A DNA stretch of 64,000 nucleotides, from NCBI RefSeq assembly GCF_907164915.1, contig NC_061863.1, positions 64,952,864 to 65,016,863 of the forward strand, read 5' to 3'. Within the stretch, counting starts at the first letter, position 1; each line of letters opens with the position of its first letter. This DNA comes from Impatiens glandulifera (taxonomy: Eukaryota > Streptophyta > Magnoliopsida > Ericales > Balsaminaceae). Below are positions 1 through 13,900 of the stretch, piece by piece. The translations under genes and the position numbers were made by a program. The notes beneath the pieces were generated by a model. The model made no database searches and was not told where the DNA came from. It was given only the letters and a program-made list of their open reading frames with translations.

Positions 1-3000
1 TGAATTATTCTGCCTTAAATATTTGCGGAACTGGAATAGAAACCACGCCTGATGAATTGACTCTTCAGGTAACCCTGATTAACTCTTCCTATTCCCATCT
101 AATCTCTTCTTCTAATTCAATCTCTTCTTCTTATCAATTGCAGATCTGCAATTATTCTCATTCTCTACTCCTCTAATCTCTCATCTTATCGGCAGTTACT
201 AAGGTACTGTCAAACCTAGATTCATATTGTATACGTATAGTTTTCATAATATCACTCTGTGACAGGAAATACAGAGAAAAACACCTCTAGAGTAGTCACT
301 TAATAGCTCACAAGACTCGAGATCAGTGTAGAACTCGATTATCTTTTCACTACCTTTATTTTCACTATCTGTTTATTGCTACCGACTATTTGTGGCTTCC
401 ACATCTGACCCTGGCTTCCATATACAGTTAGTGAAAGAGCCAAAGAGAAAAAATGATCAGTTGTGGTGATACCATAGGTGAAACCATTTTTATTTGAGAG
501 GGAATATTGAAATATTTAAAATATCATTAGAATAATATTATATCATGAGATTAAATATTATTAATCTCAATCTATAATAATTTAAAATAAGCTTAGGTAA
601 GATAGGATAAGAGAATTTGGAAGAAAAAATCATTATGGTTTGTAATACTATTGTAGAGTAAATTTCATTGATTAAGATAAAATCAAGTTTACATTAGAGG
701 TTATCAAAGGTCACGGTTTCATTCCCACATAGAACATCTTAAGCTGAAATCGGTGCCGTGTTAGCTTCTTAAACTAAAAAAAAAAGAATTTCAAACTTTA
801 TTAATCAATTGCCTAGATATTAGGAACTATGCAAAGCATACAAAAAAAAAAAACTCAGATTTTTGAATTTTAAGTTCTGGGATGGTTATTATCAGCTAAT
901 TACTGGCCAGGTTAACTTAGATTGAACCCTTTTTTTTTCTTTTTTCTTTTCTTCTAAATGGTCACAAAGGCTCCAATACACAACCTAGCTTGTGGCAATG
1001 AGCCTTTTGGCCTATACCACTATAAATTAAACCTTGTATACTTTGAATTTACATAAAACTATTATTAATTTTGGATTTGAGATGGTGCTAGCTCAACTCA
1101 TATTCAGGTTAGGGAAAGTTGGTTCTTAGATTGGTTAGAATATGTGCAAACAGAATCCAGAACAACATAGTGGTGGATGGAGGTATTTTGATTGATGACA
1201 TTTGGAAGAAAAGTGGGAGGGAGGGAAGAAGGCACTCTCTGCCCTGCCCAAAAAGCAAAGCCCCATGGCCACTCACTCACTGATCATGATCCTAATGGCT
1301 AATGCTGATATTGCTAATATATTAAGTCTTATCTGTTTCACTATTTTTAACCTCTCCTACTTGGTTTCTAGACTCCTCGGCTAAGTACCCTATTCCCTTT
1401 TCTTTTCTTCTGTGTTCCCCCCCATATGCTAATTAATTATTAAGAGAACCCCCAACCTTTCTTTATTTTTTCTTTTACTCATATTATTATGTGGAGCACT
1501 TCTTTATTAATTATGCACCTATTTTAAATTATCTGTATATTGTTCCTTATGACTTATGAGAGGTTCCTTTACATTAATGTAGATAACTTGTTTTCCCTTG
1601 GTGATTTGTTCTTCTATTGTAGAAAAATAAATAGAGGGTTTTGTTATATTGTACGGCTTAGCTAGCTTGATAATGTATATACATCCATACATCAACCATT
1701 CCCCCACTTGGTTTCTGTATATATATAGTTACGCGATTTGGCCCTCTACCACATATGCCTATTCCTTTTTCTTGGTGCAAAACCTGTATATAGATCTAAA
1801 GTTTTGTTCTTTATGCTTTGGAAATGCAATGCAAGTAGTTTTTTGGTTATTAAAAATGCACCCCTTTTATGCTTTTATAGCCATATGAAGACCTTCTGAT
1901 TAATTCTACATAAGTTAAAGCATCTCTTTTGTACTCCCAATGCATTTCAACCAATCATCAGTACTTTCGATTTGACACAATGTTCAAATGAATCCAATAT
2001 GCACTCTCCACAATTGTACCACTATACAAACAATTTATATTTATCTACAAATTAACCAATTTTCATGTCAACAAATTATTTAATTGGGTGGTAAAAAAAT
2101 TTAAGGCTTATTTTAAGTATCTGCTGCAGATTGGGTGAAAAAATCTACTGATTGAGGATTTGCTACTTGCAAGTGCTTCTTTCAAGGTAACTCTCTTATT
2201 TATTGGCATATATAATAAGAAAGTAAACAAAATGTTTGTTGCTCTAACACTAAAGCCAAATAAATAATGTTTACAATAATATCAGGTCAACAGATTATTT
2301 AAATGGATGGTTTAGCTTTATAGCTCTAATTAACCTTAAACATGCTAACCTTTTTTAAAGTTAATTAAGCATAGGAATGTGTCCCTTAAGTATGATTAAT
2401 GAGTTAATAAGTCAACTCTTGTTCCCATTGGGCTTCTTAACTTAAGGAAAAGAAAAGAGTTCTTAATTACTTTGCTTAATAATGGATTGATTCGGAGTTG
2501 ACTACCAATTTAGAGATAGAATTATCTTCATAAAACTAAGCTGATTCTGCATTAGTCTTAATTAATTAACTGTCCACTGTCGAGGCATATATAGAATTTG
2601 TGTTAAGACCTAGTTAGCTAGCTAATGTCATTATTATACCTATTCCACTATCATCATCATTATTTAATCATCCTGTCCATCCTATAATCAAGCATTATTT
2701 CTTTGCCCTTTAATAATAAGTAATTTCGAATCAGCTCAATTTGTAAAAGGTAATATTCTTTTTGATTGATCCTCTGTAAACACAAAAAGTGTGGGAAAAA
2801 AACAAATCATATTAGTACAAGTTGTGTGACTTGTTAATGAGAATTAATCAATGCATACGAAAATCATCTAAAACAATTACAATAATGCCCTGAGATCCTA
2901 AATCAAGGTTGTCAAATCGACATAAATCAACTTAAAGATGTTTAAGATGATATGGAATTTTTGAGCTTGGAGAGGGCTCCAGGCAAGGTGAAACCATAAT

Positions 3001-4979
3001 AGTACAAAAAATTATTGCTAGTTATTGAACCATGCAAGTCATTTTGGTTTAGGGAGATGAATGTCTATATACCCACAATTGTGAAAGAACAAGAACGACA
3101 TACATTACCATGATGAATCCCACATTAATTTTATATCTATTATTATTCCGATGATGTGGCTCATAAACAAGAACGCATAAAAAAAGACGTAGTGATCTAA
3201 ATGAACCTACATGTTATGTGAGAAGAATGACACATGGAAAATGTATTTGAATAATCGGAACAACCACAAATAGTTAAATCCAAGTTAACCACTAACGAAA
3301 AAAGTTATCCAAAAATGGATTTGACCTAAAGTTGAATAGGTTTGTTGGTTTGCCCCTTATTCTTTGGCTCAAATTCTTAACCCTAGCTAATTTACTCTAT
3401 TCATAATTACTTATGCATTGTTTTCTCATTACACTTATAATACATAACATTTGTTGCTCTCTCTCTGATCTTATTTTGTTTCATATGATACTTAACATAA
3501 TAAATTTCAATAGAAAATAAATGTAAAAGAATATAACTTAAACCATTTAATTGTTTGAGTTTCATTAACGACCCAATGTTTGCTGTTTGGAGTTATAATT
3601 TATGATCATTCTGGTCATAACTTGTGTACTCTACAAAGATTTGGATTAGTGAAGTGAGGTTTATACTTCAAAAAAAACTATTTATTAGTTGATTTATATG
3701 TGCCTTATAGATTAAGAAACACATTGGATTAACCATCTTTAAAATAGAAAGAAAAAAAAAAAGTGGTTAAGCAAATGCAAAGTGGAAAGAGCCTAAAGCA
3801 AGATGACCAAAATTAAAGAAATTTAGAAAAGTAAAGCAGAGTACCTAAGTCACTAGATACAATACAAAACTAATGTGGTCAGATCTAGATTATGATTTAA
3901 AAAGATGATAAACTAATCAATTATATGGCTAGTAATTCACTTTTTTTTTCTCGATGGAGATATCTTGCATCATCTAGTCTTTGCCTCCCAAAAAGAGCAA
4001 AAAAGTATTGCATTGATCATACATGTGAAAATGAAGTAGATTAAAATAGTACTAACATAATTTTGTGAGGTATATATGACTTATAATATTATATAGCTGC
4101 CTATTATCAATCTTTTGACCAAGTTGAAGTTTTGGTTGGTTAGGAAGCAAAATTGTCCAACAACATCACCCCATATTATTGCTTCTTTTTCTTTGTATAT
4201 AGTCTGAATACACCGACAATTACAGAAATCTCAAAACACGACTCCAAAAGGGTGAGCTCAAATTAATCATTGAGAACACAAGATCATAAAACATAGATCA
4301 GTCAATTTATCTTCTTTGTAGCAAAGTATAATCCAACTTGCCAAAGTTAAAGCTTTTGCGTTCATGTTATCCAGCATGATAATCTCTTCATTAATATCAA
4401 CCACACACACACACACACAAAAGAAGCTTGTGAGCTACAGCTAGCCTACAGGTTCTATCAATACATTGCTTCTTCCTATATATGAAAAATGATGGAAGTT
4501 TTAATTTTTAAGAAAAATGTAGCACTTTCTCTTTCTCTTTATTTTTAAGTAAGTGGTGTTGCTTATCTTTTCTTTTTTTTTAAAAAGAAGGTTAAAGTAA
4601 GAAACTTTTCATTTGTCAGGCATAAAGATGAATTTCATTAACTTAGGTGATGATGTTGGCAAACTTAATAACACTTAGATCTCATATTTTGTCACAACTA
4701 ACGGTACTATACAACTTTCACTTCTCTTTGTTCAATTTTAAACTCAGCATCTTTTTTTTACCACTCAAAATGAAACTCGGTTTTTTATTCTCTCATTTAT
4801 GTTGCATCGTCTTCAGAAACGGATTCAGGAATTGAAGTTAAGGTAAGTTTCAAATTTTATTGAGAAATTAGGAATAAAGCAGGACTTAGAGTTTTGCCTA
4901 TTTTTGAATATTAAAAAAATAAATAGTGAATTAAATAAAAATAAGATGTCATGTCACATTTTTAACGTATAAAACAATA
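1..4979. other. Gene-poor AT-rich intergenic DNA
   Basis: No open reading frame here looks like a known protein and no tRNA or rRNA was seen. The stretch holds homopolymer and dinucleotide runs, such as a short CA run near 4,403, and otherwise unremarkable AT-rich sequence. It could contain distal regulatory sequence or decayed transposons that are not recognisable by eye. Confidence 0.6.
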
Positions 4980-4989
4980 ATTTTTTATT

Positions 4990-6650
4990 GGGAAGAATGT
5001 CAATTTTACACACCAAGTTGTAAGAAGGTGTCAAATTTACTTATTAAGTATCAAAATTCCATTTATATGTATAAACTTGTCAAAAAGTGTCAAATATATT
5101 TAAAATAACAGAAATGTTAAACGGTGTTAAAATTTTTGCCACATGTAATATCCACATATTTTTTAATTTTTTAAATTGAGATTACTTTAATTGTTTTTTA
5201 TTCAAACAAAACATTAAAATCTTTTCTTATTTATTTTCTCTTTCTTTACCCTCACAACTTACCATTTTTTTTAAATATTTCTCTCTTCATTTCTCCATCT
5301 ATGAACAATTTTATTATTAATAATAATATTTAATTGATTAATTATAAAAATTGTTCTAAAAAGTAACGAGTTATTAAGACTTCGCCACAGCACTGACAAT
5401 TTAGGATTCGGCCAACAAAGACTTCACCACAACATTGACAATTTAGGATTCGATCAATGAATGTTTCAACCAATGATGATGATAGTGTAAGGTTTAACTG
5501 AGAAAGACTTGGATTTGGGGGTTACGTCTGGGAGCTGATAAAGTTTAACAGGGTGAATATTATGAAAACTAAAATTAAAACAAGTCGGTTAAGGGAGATT
5601 TTACCTTGATTCGGCATTGTCCGCTAATGACGACAATGATTTAGGGTTCGACTAATGAAGATTTTGGTCACAACGTCTATGATTTAGGAATCGGCCAACA
5701 AAAACTTCCACCAACGATGATGACTATTTAAAGTTCAGTTAAGGAGCACTTGGAGGTTAGAAGAAGGTAAAAATCCAAAAGAACTTAAGTTAATCAAAGA
5801 GAGAAAAGTTTAAAAAAAATGGAGAGTTGTGAATAGGGTTGTAAACGAATCGAATCGAAGCGAATATTACTGTATTCGATTCGTATTCGTGAAACTATTC
5901 GAATATTCGTATTCGTATTCGAAATTTTTTCGAATAATTAATGTGATTCGTATTCGATTTGAAATTGATATTCGTATTATTCGATCCGATTCGAGTATTC
6001 GATTCGATTTTTTTAAAACATATTTTATACAATTTATTCGAAAATTTGAAAATTAATATTTTTACATAATATATAACACTATTCAATAAAATTACCTAAT
6101 AAAAATTAAATAATAATGTATATATGTACTAGGGTTTTAGAATAAATAATATTTATAAAATTAAAATTAATAAAACGGTATATATATATATATATATATA
6201 TAATTGAATATTTAATCGAATATTAGCGAATTCCGAATCGAATATCTTGATTTTGTATTCGTATTCGTTTATTAGTCGAATCGAATCGAATATTTTTATT
6301 CGAATTCGAATCACAAAATTACGAATACGAATATCAAAATTCGAATACGAATACCGAATCGAATCAAATGTATTTGATTCATTTACAACCCTAGTTGTGA
6401 AGGGATGAGAGAGAAAATAAAAATAAGTTTTGTTTAAATGGAAAAATAATTAAAGTAATGTCAATTTAAAAAAATAAAAAATATGTGGATATTACATGTG
6501 GCAAAAATTTTAACATCGTTTAATATTTCTGTTATTTTAAATATATTTGACACTTTTTGACAAGTTCATACATATAAATGGAATTTTGATACTTAATAAG
6601 TAAATTTGACACCTTCTTACAACTTGGTGTGTAAAATTGACATTCTTCCC
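4990..6650. mobile_element. Mutator-like non-autonomous element with arms of about 300 bp
   Basis: The ends are near-perfect inverted repeats, starting GGGAAGAATGTCAATTTTAC at 4,990 and mirrored at 6,650, and the similarity continues inward for about 300 bp per arm. Both ends are flanked by the same ten bases, ATTTTTTATT (4,980-4,989 and 6,651-6,660). Long inverted repeats with a 9-10 bp target duplication are typical of Mutator-like elements. The core (about 5,380-5,760) has degenerate repeats around a 'GACAATTTAGGATTCG' motif and no transposase. A hAT-type MITE sits inside the right arm. The flank is AT-rich, so the exact duplication length (9 or 10) is uncertain. Confidence 0.8.
5834..6393. 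mobile_element. hAT-type MITE nested in the Mutator-like element
   Basis: A 560-bp element with inverted ends TAGGGTTGTAAA and TTTACAACCCTA, flanked by a perfect 8-bp target duplication GTTGTGAA (5,826-5,833 and 6,394-6,401). The 8-bp duplication indicates the hAT superfamily. The interior is rich in ATTCG/CGAAT words on both strands and has a TA run near 6,180; apparent reading frames are products of that simple sequence. Removing it restores continuity of the surrounding Mutator-like right arm, so it is the later insertion. Confidence 0.85.
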
Positions 6651-6660
6651 ATTTTTTATT

Positions 6661-9556
6661 TGGTGTGGGCTTGAGCCAATCCAGCTCTAAAGTATCCGTC
6701 ATTCATTCGTGTTCAACTTCAGTGAAAGTCACAAAAAAATACTTTTTTTCTCAAGAGTTTTCTCTAGCTATGCAAATTAAAGGTTGTGTTAGTACGAATT
6801 GGCTAGCAGTCATGTCTCTTATATTGTACCGGGAGTTTATTCAGTTGTGGTCTGATTAACAATTTTTTTATCCCTCCCACATAAATCTTTAAGGAGTTTA
6901 AATATTTTGATATATTCACATATAAAATTATATATATATATTAAAGCTTAAAGCTGAAAATTAGAAGAATGAACTTTTTTAAAGCCTTAAAGTTTGCACA
7001 GTTAGACCGTACGGAAGTGGCAAATTCTGTGCATAAGAGTAATTCCAACACACCTTTAAATAGAATAAATTGGTTTTTATTCGATTATGTGATGCCCATT
7101 TGCATATATATAAGAGAGATTATTATTATTATTTGAATAATAAATATATTTGTGATAGATAAATAAATATTCTTTAGAATTTCGTTATAATTAATGGCTT
7201 ATTATTATCCATGGTGCATGATATTTTGTCTTTTGCTGAAACTGGTTTACGTCACTGGCAGCATTACCATGAAATGCTCTTCCTTTTAGGTTAAAAACAT
7301 CACCTTTATCCAATATTATTAAGCCAATTATTAGTAAAGATGAAGGGTTTATGTCAAAGAAAAGGTTGTCTCCAATCCAATCAAAGCCAAAAAAGAAAGA
7401 GATTCTGGCTCCAACCACGATTACTTTTCTTCTTCAAACTTTTTAATTTAGTGAATGGGCTCATCACCACCACCTTTGCTGTTAACATTGTTGATTGTAT
7501 GGTCCGCCATAAACTACCCCCCCCCCCCCCCGATAAAAACAATGCCTCGAATATGTGAAGAAGAATTCTCTTTGTATGCGAGGTCACTGTTGCAATTGAG
7601 GCAAGTTGCAATCGGATTTTGTGAAATCCACCAAAACGTCGGTCAAGTCAAACAAACCCTTTTGCCCAATGAGAACCTAGCCCTCGACTTGGATGACTTG
7701 ATCCGATAATACTCAGGACCTTCTTGGCTGAGAATATTCACTTTTTGTTGCCGCTAGCTAGAAGGGGGATATTTGAATTTAAATTTTTACTTATTTTGTT
7801 TTTTTTTATCTAGTTTATATTAACTTTCTTTTAAAGAAAAGGGAAAATATATATGGATAAATAAGAAAATGTTCTTGATCTATTAATTAAAAACTGCATT
7901 CATCACTATATAGTGGAATCATTTTGTGGGGAGAGGTAGACAAACCGATATTAATTTTTCATGTTGGAGGTCCTCGTCTTTGTTCCATGAATGCCCAAAA
8001 CTTGAGAATCACTATATAATTAACAAATACCTCTCCTAAGAATTTTTTTTCCGAATATTTTAATTTTTTATTATTATAGTGGTTTCGTTAGTCGAATTAG
8101 ATATAAAAAAGATATTAAACATTAAAAATAGTTTGTAACCCCACCAAGTAGCTCATTAGACATAAAAAGAAATTAAATATTAAAGATAGTTCGTAATCCC
8201 ACCAAAGTAGTTCAGTGGTAAGAGTCAACTTAAAAAATCAAAATGTTATGGGCTCGATTCTATTTGAAAGCGCTTTAAGTTTAAGTGATTCTATAAGAGA
8301 AGGTAAAAGAAATATATAAGAAAATTATTTTTTAATTATTAATATAATTTTTTTATAAATATTATTTATTTTTATATGTTATAATTTATTGCTGTTTGTT
8401 TTATTTTAATTAATATAATGTTTCATATTGTTTTATTAAATAATTTTTTAAAACTTAATATAAATTGATTTTTTTTTATTGTTAAAAATTTTAAAAATAA
8501 ATAAATTGATAACTAATAAAAATGTGTTAAAAGAGTAAAAATATGTTAAGGTAGTTAAATGAGTAAAAAAATAGTTTAAAAAATTGGGTTCGGTTCGGGT
8601 TCAAGTACCCATCGATTCTGAACTGATATTTTGGATAATTGAAGTACCCGATTTCGGGAGTCCGATTTGGGTCGGGTCTCCCGAAACCAAAAAATTTGTC
8701 ATGTCTATGTTGTATTATGGTTAATCATATGTGTTACGGGAATGTTGAATCGGTGTAGTTTTACAATGTTAAAGGGTGACTAGTATTTAAAGTTTTTTGT
8801 GGAATATTATTGAGATTAATTGGGTGATGCCCGAGTCTTTAGATAGTTGTTGAGAAGTTTTTCATTTGTGCGACTAATATGACAAACCTAGATATTTGAG
8901 TTATCATTCCAATTATTTTTTTTGTGGACTATCTAGTTTGAGAGAAATTGTCGAACATTCAATGATCGTAGTCGTTTGATGCGTATAATATATAATGATA
9001 TTATTACAACGTTTTCTGACATTCGTTCTGAAAAATTAGTAGAGTCCGTCGGAGAGTTAATCGTTCTTCTCAAGTATTTACGAGCTCGATAACTTTATTT
9101 TTTTCATGTCATCCTTTGTTGATGTACTTAAATGATATTTATCCTTTTTAATATACATAGACATTTTTAAAAAATAAAAATTAAGTTATCGAGCTCATAA
9201 GTACTAGATACGTTTTTTTTCTTAATTTTGTTGAATAGAATGGTAAATACTCCACTAAGATAGCTCATTGGTAATAGATTAATAGTTGAGGCCACGAATT
9301 CAATTTTATTTGTAAGCGTTTTGAATTAATGTGAAGTAACGGTTGTTAGATATAAATGAAAATTATGCGATAAAAAAACATATTCAGAACAAATAGGTAT
9401 GATATAAATTTATTTCACAAGACATTAGGGTAATTCTAATCTTTCAATCTAAAGAGGACGAAAAAAAAAACTTAATCAGAAAAATTAAAAAATAAATATT
9501 AATTATTTAGAATTGGAATACTCAATTCAAATTGTAAATATTTTGAATAGACCATT
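6661..9556. other. Intergenic DNA, no gene recognised
   Basis: Contains a 15-base run of C at 7,517-7,531, a short frame at 7,455-7,709 that matches nothing I recognise, a SINE-like relic near 8.2 kb, and a stretch near 8,580-8,700 with 'GGGTTCGGTTCGGGTTC'-type sequence resembling the end of a decayed transposon. No coding feature can be supported. Confidence 0.5.
8111..8290 (+). repeat. SINE-like tRNA-derived relic with duplicated head
   Basis: The words TAGTTCAGTGGTAAGAG (about 8,208) and GGGCTCGATTCT (about 8,250) resemble the internal A and B promoter boxes of a tRNA-derived SINE, at the right order and spacing. The upstream block, ending in a variant 'CCACCAAGTAGCTCATTAG', occurs twice about 58 bp apart. 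Weaker A-box-like relatives occur at about 9,260 ('GATAGCTCATTGGTAATAG') and 30,650 ('GGATAGCTCAATGGTCAAGA'). No clear 3' tail or target duplication was found. Confidence 0.4.
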
Positions 9557-9566
9557 TATAATGTTG

Positions 9567-10914
9567 GAACCATTTCCTGTCCTACCCACCTTTCAAACAA
9601 TTTTTCTCAAATTACCCACTTTTTCATTCACATTCCCAAACTACCCACTTTTCTCTCTCTAAATTATTAATCAACCCATTAATTAACTCACTCTCTATCT
9701 TAACCTACTAATTAACTCACTCTCTCTTTCTAAACCCATTAATTAATTCCTCTCTCTTTCAACTATTAATTAATATCCTCACTTTTAAACTATTAATTAA
9801 TTCAATTGAAATATATTATATAAATATTAAAATAAAATAACACATATGTTTTATTTTTATTTAAATCTATAAATATAATATATATAGTTCAAATTAAATA
9901 CACTAAATTAAATAAAATAGAATACATTACATAAACGGGAACTTGAAATAAAATATATTACATAAACATTAAAATAAAATACATTACATCACAATAAAAT
10001 ACATAACATAAACATTACAATAAAATAAAATACATAATAAATATTAATCAAGTTCAATATACAATAAAATACATATTTTATCTTTATAATTCAATTTTTT
10101 TTATATTTGAAACTGCGACGTTTAATGACCTTCAAAATGGTCAAACTTATTGTCAAAGGTCAAGAGAATTATTTGAAACGGTTGAGAAAAAAACATCATC
10201 ACACAAGATTATTCCATACAATGAACAAAGAGCAATCTTCGAAATCGTTACTGCACAATACAGAACCATAAATGGATATTGGAAGGGTGGTAACAAACAT
10301 AATGTGGATTTATATAGAGGTTTTTGCTCTTGTGGAAAATGGAGTAGATATCATAAAATTGAATTATAAAGATAAAATATGCATTTTATTGTATATTGAA
10401 TGATTAATATTTATTATGTATTTTATTTTATTGTAATGTTTATGTTATGTATTTTATTGTGATGTAATGTATTTTATTTTAATTTTTATGTAATATATTT
10501 TATTTCAAGTTCTCGTTTATGTAATGTATTCTATTTTATTTTAATTTATAATAGTTATTTAAATTATTTAATTTAGTGTATTTAATTTGAACTATATATA
10601 TTATATTTACAGATTTAAATAAAAATAAAATATATGTGTTATTTTATTTTAATATTTATATAATATATTTTAATTGAATTAATTAATAGTTTAAAAGTGA
10701 GGATATTAATTAATAGTTGAAAGAGATAGAGGAGTTAATTAATGGGTTTAGAGAGAGGGAGGGAGTTAATTAGTGGGTTAAGATAGAGAGTGAGTTAATT
10801 AATGGGTTGATTAATGATTTAGAGAGAGAAAGGTGAGTAGTTTGAGAATGTGAATGAAAAGGTGGGTAGTTTGGAAAAAATTGTTTGAAAGGTGGGTAGG
10901 ACAGGAAATGGTTC
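9567..10914. mobile_element. Mutator-like element with 540-bp inverted arms
   Basis: The ends GAACCATTTCCTGTCCTACC (from 9,567) and its reverse complement (to 10,914) are flanked by identical ten-base duplications TATAATGTTG (9,557-9,566 and 10,915-10,924). The arms stay similar inward for about 540 bp each, so almost the whole 1,348-bp element is a palindrome around a short unpaired centre. That centre encodes a fragment of a Mutator-type transposase (10,112-10,369). Size, arm length and target duplication fit a Mutator-like element deleted down to its arms and a piece of its own gene. Confidence 0.85.
10112..10369 (+). pseudogene. Mutator-type transposase C-terminal fragment (SWIM region)
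   Basis: An open frame of about 85 codons has no start and ends at TAA (10,367-10,369). It contains a recognisable Mutator transposase segment: 'TAQYRTINGYWKGGNKHNVD' followed by 'FCSCGKWSRYHK'. In intact family members the CxC of the SWIM zinc finger is followed by a CxH pair; here the frame stops before that pair, so the finger is incomplete and the catalytic domain is absent. It lies exactly between the two arms of the host element. It is a relic that cannot encode an active transposase. Confidence 0.75.
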
Positions 10915-10924
10915 TATAATGTTG

Positions 10925-13900
10925 GGTAGGGTGGCAGACAATATATTCAAGGAATCTGAGTATATTCCTTAGGTTAACTGGGTGCCTTCCACGTGTCCTC
11001 TGTTCTTCTGTCCTTGTGGCATAAATTCATATACATCGACTACTTGTGGATATTATTACTTAAGCCGCATGTCATTTCATGTCTTAGGCGGGTCCAGATT
11101 ATTAAAATATTTTGAATAAAAAAAAATTATAATTAGAGATTATATTATTTTTTTATTAAAAAATTTAAATATATATAAATAAAATAAATAATAATAATAA
11201 TAATTTAAAATAAAAAGTATTTTAGTATTTTAATTAATAAATGGATTGATTTGATAGATAAGAGAGGGAACGAAGTGATAATTTATTTTGTTAAGTTATT
11301 TGGAAAACTTAAAAAGACTTTTATATATTAAAGTTTATTTAAACGAATTATTTGTAATAAATTTATGTTTTTTTTTAAAAAAAATATTTTGAAAAAGAAA
11401 GTTTTAATAAAAAAAATATGAATAATTTATTTTTTATAAAATAAAATATTTGATGCGATATAAAGAATAGTCGTTTAAGATTAATAATGAAAATATGAAA
11501 GGTTCACTGTATCACCAAACATCCCTAAAAGAACTAACATAACGAGATTTAGCTATTTCAGAGTAATAATAAAAATATAAATAAAAAAATATTCATCTAA
11601 CTCAAACAAATAATAGTGTTAATAAGATATATATAATTGTAACAATAGTTATACAAAATATATTATTTGTAGAGGAACTCTTATCCAGATGTGGTGTTCT
11701 TTTTCTTCATCATCGCCCATACTACTTTATGCTCCTTTTGCTCTCACCTATATTTCTCATTTCATGTTTACTTAAAAGATTATTTATATTTTAAAACAAA
11801 ATTGTCATGTCAATATTATTTTATAATCAGTGTGTTTAGTTCTAATCAAAATAATTATATATGTACACTTTCAAATTGAATAATTGACTCAAATTTTATA
11901 TACTTAGTTTTTATAACTATTTTTTTAATCTAACTTTATATTGAAGAAAAAAATATATTAGTAAGGCAAGCTAACATGACCATAACTTTTGTTATCGGAA
12001 TGAAATAGTTGTATTCTTTCAAAAGAAACAAATGAAATCGTTTAAGCACATCAAAAACTCAGGTTATCTAGACCAATAAAATTTAACCTTTTATAATCTC
12101 ACTGAAAACTCATTTTCCAATACTTTGCTAATTCAATCTTATATACGAATTCACATATTTCTACTATAATATATATATATATAGTTTATAATTTCCAAAT
12201 TAATGAGGTCATAGTGACATATAGGAGGGGCTGTCTAGAATATTGATATATTATTGCATAATGACAAAGACAAATGTTCATATAATGGTAGGAGTAGGAC
12301 GCCATACATAAGTACAAAGCATGCACAGCTGGGGAGCAAATGTTTGTATCAACATCAACAACCTTTTTTGTACCCTTGTATGTTTGTTTTCCAAACAAAC
12401 AGAGAAGACAACACCAATCGCAATCCTTATTGGAAAAAGAAAAAAATATCCCACCATTATCCTAAAGTTTAATTTCCGAATATTAATGGCGCGCTTCTAA
12501 ACGCTTCCCTAGTTATGTCCACCACACCTTAGGTCTTTCTATGTTGATGGCGATGCCAAAACATCGGCATCAATAATTCAAACCAACACCAACCAAACGA
12601 CATACACCCCTCAATTGATCTTTTGTTTGTTACCCGGAAAGAATTGTCGATAAAAAAAAAAGATGCATTTATATATCGTGTCAAAATAATATTCTATCAA
12701 ATTATCTATAACCCATAATTATCTATTCCTATTATTTCAAACATATTCTCTTGATTTTTCTTGTATTTGATTAGATGGGCCAAAACATATTTATTGATCT
12801 TTCTCAATTCAACTACCTCCAAATAAAGAAGTAAAAGTAAACCAAAAATCATATGATGCATAATAAACTTGGAAGAATTTGAGTAAAATTTTCATATAAT
12901 TATTTGTTAGGAAACATCCAATTCAGAGTTGAATCTGAGTTTAATAAAAAATAAAAAAGCTAAAAAATTATTTTAATTTTTTCTTTTAAGTATTAATTTA
13001 AATTAGATAATATTTAAAATATATCTTAATTATATATATTAATAAATCTAATAATATTTTTTAGTTTAATTATATATTTTCAGATGAGGCATAAGATTCT
13101 CATCCCTTAGAATCGTGTTCTCTGGCCCATTTTATTTTTGCTTTATTCTTAAGCCATGTCCATGCCATCATATCCATTTATTTATTTTATTATTAGGATA
13201 GAAATAGATAAATGGTTATATATAAAATAAATAAATAAAATTGACCACATTTGAAGTTGGTTTTTAATTAAAAGCGATTATAATCTTAATTTATCTCAAA
13301 ATCCTGATTAAAGGAAAATGAAGTATTCTCTATTCAATCCCTTGTTTTAATTAGTAGTTGTAATTTCTTTAATATATATGAAGGACATGTGTAAAGCAAG
13401 ATTTTCACTTTTATGTCTTGTGGACAAAAACAGTTGATTGTAAATTATGTACCAAGAAAAACTTAATATTATAAATATTTTACTGTATTTCAATTACTTC
13501 TTCTTAATAATTATGATTAAATCGTTTTTGGAAAATGGAGACAGTAATTAAATTATTAAATTAATCATGTTTTATACTAAATAAAACATTGTTCCAATTT
13601 CCAAATAAGTTGATAATTTAATGTAGCACAAATAACTTTCTAAATCTGAGTTGATGCTGATATTAACAACACTAAAATCCTCTTTTTGATAGTGCACTGC
13701 ATCCTCTATGCTTTTTACTTTTATTATTATTATTATTATTTTTATTTTTAGAAAGTTCAGTTTTTAGTGAAAACCATTCATTAATCTATTAAGAAAAACT
13801 CATAATCACTTAAAGTATATAGTGTTTATAAGGAGCAGACAACTATTTTGAAAATATTTACGATTATATTATCTGGATCAAAATATTCAATAAAATATCT

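Noticed and set aside
3..68. An open stretch at the left edge ending in a plausible splice donor (CTTCAG|GTAACC), encoding 'ICGTGIETTPDELTLQ'
   Set aside because: It could be the end of an exon of a gene lying to the left, but only 22 codons are visible, no family is recognised and no following exon could be identified.
1202..1384. Possible microRNA precursor or small peptide in a G/C-richer patch
   Set aside because: No match to a conserved plant microRNA that I recognise and no convincing hairpin found by eye.
5829..6086. Apparent 60-75 codon frames on both strands
   Set aside because: They are translations of the ATTCG/CGAAT-rich interior of the nested MITE.
7191..7709. Overlapping frames on both strands around a poly-C run, one with a hydrophobic start and Pro-run
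   Set aside because: No recognisable domain; the Pro-run is simply the C homopolymer and the frames lack splice or start context.
10985..11000. ABRE/G-box CCACGTGTCC as a promoter element
   Set aside because: No gene starts within several kilobases; the same word also occurs inside RFC1 intron 20, so it is probably incidental.
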